Source: Paracoccus saliphilus
Lineage (GTDB): Bacteria; Pseudomonadota; Alphaproteobacteria; Rhodobacterales; Rhodobacteraceae
NCBI GenBank assembly: GCA_003255745.1
Contig: QKYL01000198.1
Location: 1-40,738 of the forward strand
Direction: 5' to 3'
DNA: 40,738 nt
Of the stretch, positions 37,932-40,738 are shown one piece after another. Each line of letters opens with the position of its first letter. Within the stretch, counting starts at the first letter, position 1. Below the pieces are notes generated by a model. That model searched no databases. It saw nothing but the letters and a program-made list of their open reading frames with translations, and was not told the origin of the DNA. A program made the position numbers and the translations under genes.

Positions 37932-39086
37932 ATGAAATACTTCCTGATCGCGGGCGAACCTTCGGGCGACCAGCTGGGAATGTCGCTGATGCAGGGTTTG
38001 CGCCAGCTGGACCCCGAAGCCAGCTTTCACGGCGTGGGAGGCGAGGCGATGGCCGGGCAGGGGCTGCAGAGCCTTTTTCCCATGGACGAGTTGAGCCTGA
38101 TGGGCATCTGGGAGGTGCTGCCCAAGTACCGCCACCTGAAACGCCGCGTCGCGCAGACGGCGCAGGCGGTCATTGACGCGGCACCCGACGTGCTGATCGG
38201 CATCGACAGCCCGGATTTCTGCCTGCGCGTGACGCGGCTGGTGCGGGCGCAGCGGCCCGACCTGCGAACCGTGCATTACGTGGCGCCCTCGGTCTGGGCC
38301 TGGCGACCCAAACGGGCGCAGAAGATGGCGCAGGTCATCGACCATGTCCTGGCGATCCTGCCTTTCGAGCCGCCACTGATGGAGGCGGCAGGCATGACCT
38401 GCGACTTTGTGGGACATCCGGTCGCGACGTCCGGGGTTGCGGGTCCCGACGACGGCGCGCTGTTTAGAAATGCTCATGGAATAGCCCCCGATGCCCCGGT
38501 TGTCCTGTGCCTTCCAGGGTCGCGACGGTCCGAGGTGTCGCGCCTTGGTGCCCGCTTTGACGAGGCGTTGATGCGGCTGCGCGACCGCGTGCCCGAGATC
38601 CGCGTGGTGCTGCCCACCGTGCCCGGCGTAGCGCAAATGGTCCGCGACATGACCCGCCGCTGGCCCACCGTACCCATCGTCATTGAGGAGGCGGACGAAA
38701 AACGCGCGGCCTTTGCCGCCGCCGACCTGGCGCTGGCGGCATCCGGCACAGTCAGCCTGGAGCTGGCGGCGAACCGCATCCCCATGGTGATCGGCTATGA
38801 CATGGCGCCGCTCAGCCGGGTCATCGTGGGGATGCTGCTGCGCACCGACACGGTCACGCTGGTCAACTTGGTCAGCGACACGCGGGCAGTCCCGGAGTTC
38901 CTGGGGCGCAACTGTCAGCCAGGTCCGCTGGCGCAGGCCCTGCAGACCGCGCTGGAGGACCCGCTGGCCCGCAAGGCCCAGCTGGATGCCATGGACCTGA
39001 CCATGGACCGCTTGGGCAAGGGTGGAGAGGCGCCGGGCCTTCGCGCGGCGCGCTCGGTCATCCGGGCCGTTACAGAACCGCGGTGA
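37932..39086 (+). CDS. lpxB: Lipid-A-disaccharide synthase LpxB
   Basis: A 384-residue GT19 glycosyltransferase that joins UDP-diacylglucosamine and lipid X to the disaccharide precursor of lipid A. MKYFLIAGEPSGDQLGMSLM is the diagnostic start. IGIDSPDFCLRVTRLVR, HYVAPSVWAWRPKRAQKM and LCLPGSRRSEVSRL continue the family pattern, with ASGTVSLELAANRIPMVIGY near the nucleotide site. GGCGGAGCGG precedes the ATG. The last 17 bases overlap the converging ridA gene. Confidence 0.96.
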   Translation: MKYFLIAGEPSGDQLGMSLMQGLRQLDPEASFHGVGGEAMAGQGLQSLFPMDELSLMGIWEVLPKYRHLKRRVAQTAQAVIDAAPDVLIGIDSPDFCLRVTRLVRAQRPDLRTVHYVAPSVWAWRPKRAQKMAQVIDHVLAILPFEPPLMEAAGMTCDFVGHPVATSGVAGPDDGALFRNAHGIAPDAPVVLCLPGSRRSEVSRLGARFDEALMRLRDRVPEIRVVLPTVPGVAQMVRDMTRRWPTVPIVIEEADEKRAAFAAADLALAASGTVSLELAANRIPMVIGYDMAPLSRVIVGMLLRTDTVTLVNLVSDTRAVPEFLGRNCQPGPLAQALQTALEDPLARKAQLDAMDLTMDRLGKGGEAPGLRAARSVIRAVTEPR

Positions 39087-39417
39087 CGATGATCTCGACC
39101 TTGTAGTCAGGGGTGGCAAGCGCCGATTCGCCGGTCGCGCGGGCAGGGGCGTGGCCCTGCGGCACCCAGGCATCCCAGACCGCGTTCATCTCGGCGAAAT
39201 CGGCCATGTCGGCCATCCAGACCTGGGCCGAGACGATCCGCGTCTTGTCCGTGCCGGCACGCGTCAGAAGATCTTCGATCTGGGCCAGGATCGCGGTCGT
39301 CTGCGCCGCAACCGAGGTGCCGGGTTCGCCCACCTGGCCGGCCAGGAAGACGAAGCCATTGGCAATGACGGCCTGGCTCATGCGCGCGCCGGGTTCGATG
39401 CGGGTGATGTCGCTCAT
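39070..39417 (-). CDS. RidA-family enamine/imine deaminase
   Basis: A 115-residue protein of the YjgF/YER057c/UK114 family. MSDITRIEPGARMSQAVIAN and FVFLAGQVGEPGTSVAAQTT are typical, as is the segment with MNAVWDAWVPQGHAPARAT that carries the substrate-binding Arg. It hydrolyses reactive enamines and imines from PLP enzymes; a CysK-type enzyme at 11344 is one possible source elsewhere in the window. The gene converges on lpxB and overlaps its end. Confidence 0.9.
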   Translation of the reverse strand: MSDITRIEPGARMSQAVIANGFVFLAGQVGEPGTSVAAQTTAILAQIEDLLTRAGTDKTRIVSAQVWMADMADFAEMNAVWDAWVPQGHAPARATGESALATPDYKVEIIVTAVL

Positions 39418-39552
39418 TCAGGATGCTCCTTGAAACACAAGAGGATCGGCGGTGGACCACCCCCCGCGCGATGCCGCGGCGACGCTATACGCGCCATGGG
39501 GCCGCAGCAAGGCAGCTTGCGGCTGTTTCCGCTTCGTTCTAATCTGCGCCGT

Positions 39553-40017
39553 ATGACTGCCCAGCCTCTTCCCCTGCCACCCATGCCCGGCCAGCGCCTT
39601 GCCCGCGGCACGGGCCGGATGCTGCGCAGCATGGACCACGCCGTTCTGACCGAGTTCGTTCCCGCCCGGGGGCTGCGGGTTGACGTGATCAGCCTGGGCC
39701 CCAAGGGCGAGCTGTGGATTGTCGAATGCAAAAGCGGCCGGGCCGATTTCCGGTCGGACCGCAAGTGGCAGGGCTATCTGGAATGGTGCGATCGCTATTT
39801 CTGGGCCGTGGACGGTGATTTCCCTGTGGACCTGCTGCCCGAGGACACGGGCCTGATCCGCGCCGATGCCTTTGGCGCCGAGATCCTGCGCATGGCCCCC
39901 GAGAACCGGCTGGCTGGTGCGCGGCGGGTCAAGGTGCAGCGCGACTTTGCCCGCGCCGCAGCCCTGCGACTTCAGGGTCTGTGCGACCCCGATGCCTTTA
40001 TCGCCGGGGCTTTTTAG
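39553..40017 (+). CDS. MmcB-family DNA repair protein
   Basis: A 154-residue protein. ATG 39553 gives MTAQPLPLPPMPGQRLARGT. The core GLRVDVISLGPKGELWIVEC then KSGRADFRSDRKWQGYLEWC is a PD-(D/E)xK nuclease-like site (Asp, Glu-x-Lys). MmcB of Caulobacter is an SOS-induced protein helping ImuB-type mutagenic repair. A GTTC occurs near the start but the second half of the alphaproteobacterial LexA box is not clear. Its 3' end overlaps the converging DUF6324 gene by 20 bases. Confidence 0.88.
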   Translation: MTAQPLPLPPMPGQRLARGTGRMLRSMDHAVLTEFVPARGLRVDVISLGPKGELWIVECKSGRADFRSDRKWQGYLEWCDRYFWAVDGDFPVDLLPEDTGLIRADAFGAEILRMAPENRLAGARRVKVQRDFARAAALRLQGLCDPDAFIAGAF

Positions 40018-40216
40018 TGCTGCCCGACTTGCCGCCCATGCTGCGGGCGGCGTCCGCTGCGGCCAGCAGCTCCTCGGCGATTTCGACCGCCTCATCGGGA
40101 TCGAAATCCATCGGCAGATCGACGCTCTCCCCCTGGATGTAGATGCGGACCATGCCCTGGTCCGTCGGCCCGATCTGCAGGTTGGCCGTGATGTCGCTTT
40201 CGCTGTTGATACCCAT
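39998..40216 (-). CDS. DUF6324-family small protein
   Basis: A 72-residue acidic protein, MGINSESDITANLQIGPTDQ and then GMVRIYIQGESVDLPMDFDP, followed by a helix EAVEIAEELLAAADAAR and a basic tail. ATG 40216 has GGAAAGGACA upstream; a longer frame to 40288 has no ribosome site. The family is small, restricted to Rhodobacterales-like genomes and of unknown role. Confidence 0.75.
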   Translation of the reverse strand: MGINSESDITANLQIGPTDQGMVRIYIQGESVDLPMDFDPDEAVEIAEELLAAADAARSMGGKSGSTKKPRR

Positions 40217-40317
40217 CGGATGTCCTTTCCCAATCAGAACTTTCTGTAGCGCGGTGACATTTTCGCAGCAAGCAGGGCTTGCAACCAAGCGCGAGCAGGG
40301 CTAAAGAACCGCCCTGT

Positions 40318-40394
40318 GCCGCCTTAGCTCAGTTGGTTAGAGCGCTAGATTGTGGATCTAGAGGTCGCCCGTTCGAGACGGGCAGGCGGTACCA
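40318..40394 (+). tRNA. tRNA-His (anticodon GTG), alphaproteobacterial type
   Basis: Full cloverleaf: acceptor GCCGCCT with AGGCGGT (first pair G-U), D arm GCTC/GAGC, anticodon stem CTAGA/TCTAG with loop TTGTGGA, T arm GCCCG/CGGGC with loop TTCGAGA, then A73 and encoded CCA. The base before position 1 is T, so no G-1 is encoded. Most bacteria have G-1 paired with C73; alphaproteobacteria lost both, which fits this sequence. Confidence 0.97.
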
Positions 40395-40738
40395 CCTTCC
40401 CACTTGTTGGATAGCCCGCCTCTCCCGCCGTGATTTGTGTAGGATGCCGGTGTTCAATGGCGAAAGAAGTGGACCATGAGCAAAGTGATCCTTGGCATTG
40501 ATCTGGTCGGCTGTGTTGCAAAAATCCAGGAAGGACCCATGTCGTGGATGCAATTGTGTAGCTGGCGATGGGCCTCGCGCTTTGGTGCGGGCCGAACTGG
40601 TCAGCCGCGCTGCGCAGCAGGCAGGCTGCCCATGAGATCTGAGGTGCTCCCCATCTCTTGGACAGGATCTGGCGCTTTTTAAGCTCTGGGTTTCTCCTGT
40701 TGATCGGGTTGCGTGACTTCGATTTGCAGTGAGTAGAC
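40395..40738. other. Right edge without a recognised gene; IS-like terminus inside
   Basis: No convincing gene is seen. At 40509-40522 GGCTGTGTTGCAAA resembles inverted-repeat ends of IS6-type (GGCxCTGTTGCAAA) and some IS5-type elements. On the minus strand a short frame entering from the right edge reads VYSLQIEVTQPDQQEKPRA and stops at 40679, which could be a gene tail, but I do not recognise it. The edge may be the start of another insertion sequence. Confidence 0.35.

Noticed and set aside
39536..39556. Possible LexA box before mmcB (GTTC followed by a seven-base gap)
   Set aside because: The second half reads CGCC and not GTTC, so only half of the alphaproteobacterial box is present.

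Overview
The window reads as chromosomal DNA of a GC-rich alphaproteobacterium of the Rhodobacterales, most likely Paracoccus or a close relative. The reasons are the gene families present (DUF1285, DUF2059, DUF6324, LpxI instead of LpxH, MmcB, the orphan TAXI protein), the ahcY-metK pair, and a tRNA-His with A73 and no encoded G-1, an alphaproteobacterial trait. The genus is an inference from protein resemblance, not a database result.

Bases 1-8880 are accessory and decayed. The left edge is a stack of broken insertion sequences: an IS3 tail cut into an IS5 (IS1031-type) transposase, an IS110 transposase with an early frameshift, and an IS5 (IS427-type) tail. Next comes an intact three-gene envelope locus (1818-5836): a DamX/GspA-like membrane ATPase with a Sel1-like repeat, converging on an operon of a secreted coiled-coil protein and an orphan TAXI-type periplasmic binding protein. 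Bases 5972-8761 hold more wreckage: two different IS110 fragments, an IS630 transposase lacking its centre, and a frameshifted DUF4357 gene. This flank stops at tRNA-Ser(CGA), whose 3' end faces it.

From 9030 on the DNA is ordered core genome. It carries a DUF2059 protein, a two-domain NUDIX hydrolase, a CysK-like PLP enzyme with an MscS channel, an AI-2E family permease, gyrA, a yqaA-dsbB pair, a YpfJ-type zinc metallopeptidase, small membrane proteins, Coq10-like SRPBCC, ahcY-metK (activated methyl cycle), a TetR-like regulator, typA, a 24-residue membrane peptide, hydroxypyruvate isomerase and DUF1285.

A tightly overlapping four-gene operon (28968-35693) encodes MoxR AAA+ ATPase, DUF58, a BatA/DUF4159 membrane protein and a GATase-like membrane protein. 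A lipid A/fatty acid operon follows (fabZ-lpxA-lpxI-lpxB, 35784-39086). The right end has RidA, MmcB and DUF6324 genes, tRNA-His(GUG), and then an insertion-sequence-like terminus with no recognisable gene.

Best candidates for something undescribed are the ATPase/TAXI/coiled-coil triad, which sits intact inside IS debris, and the two very small membrane proteins. GyrA also carries Ile at the position equivalent to E. coli Ser83.
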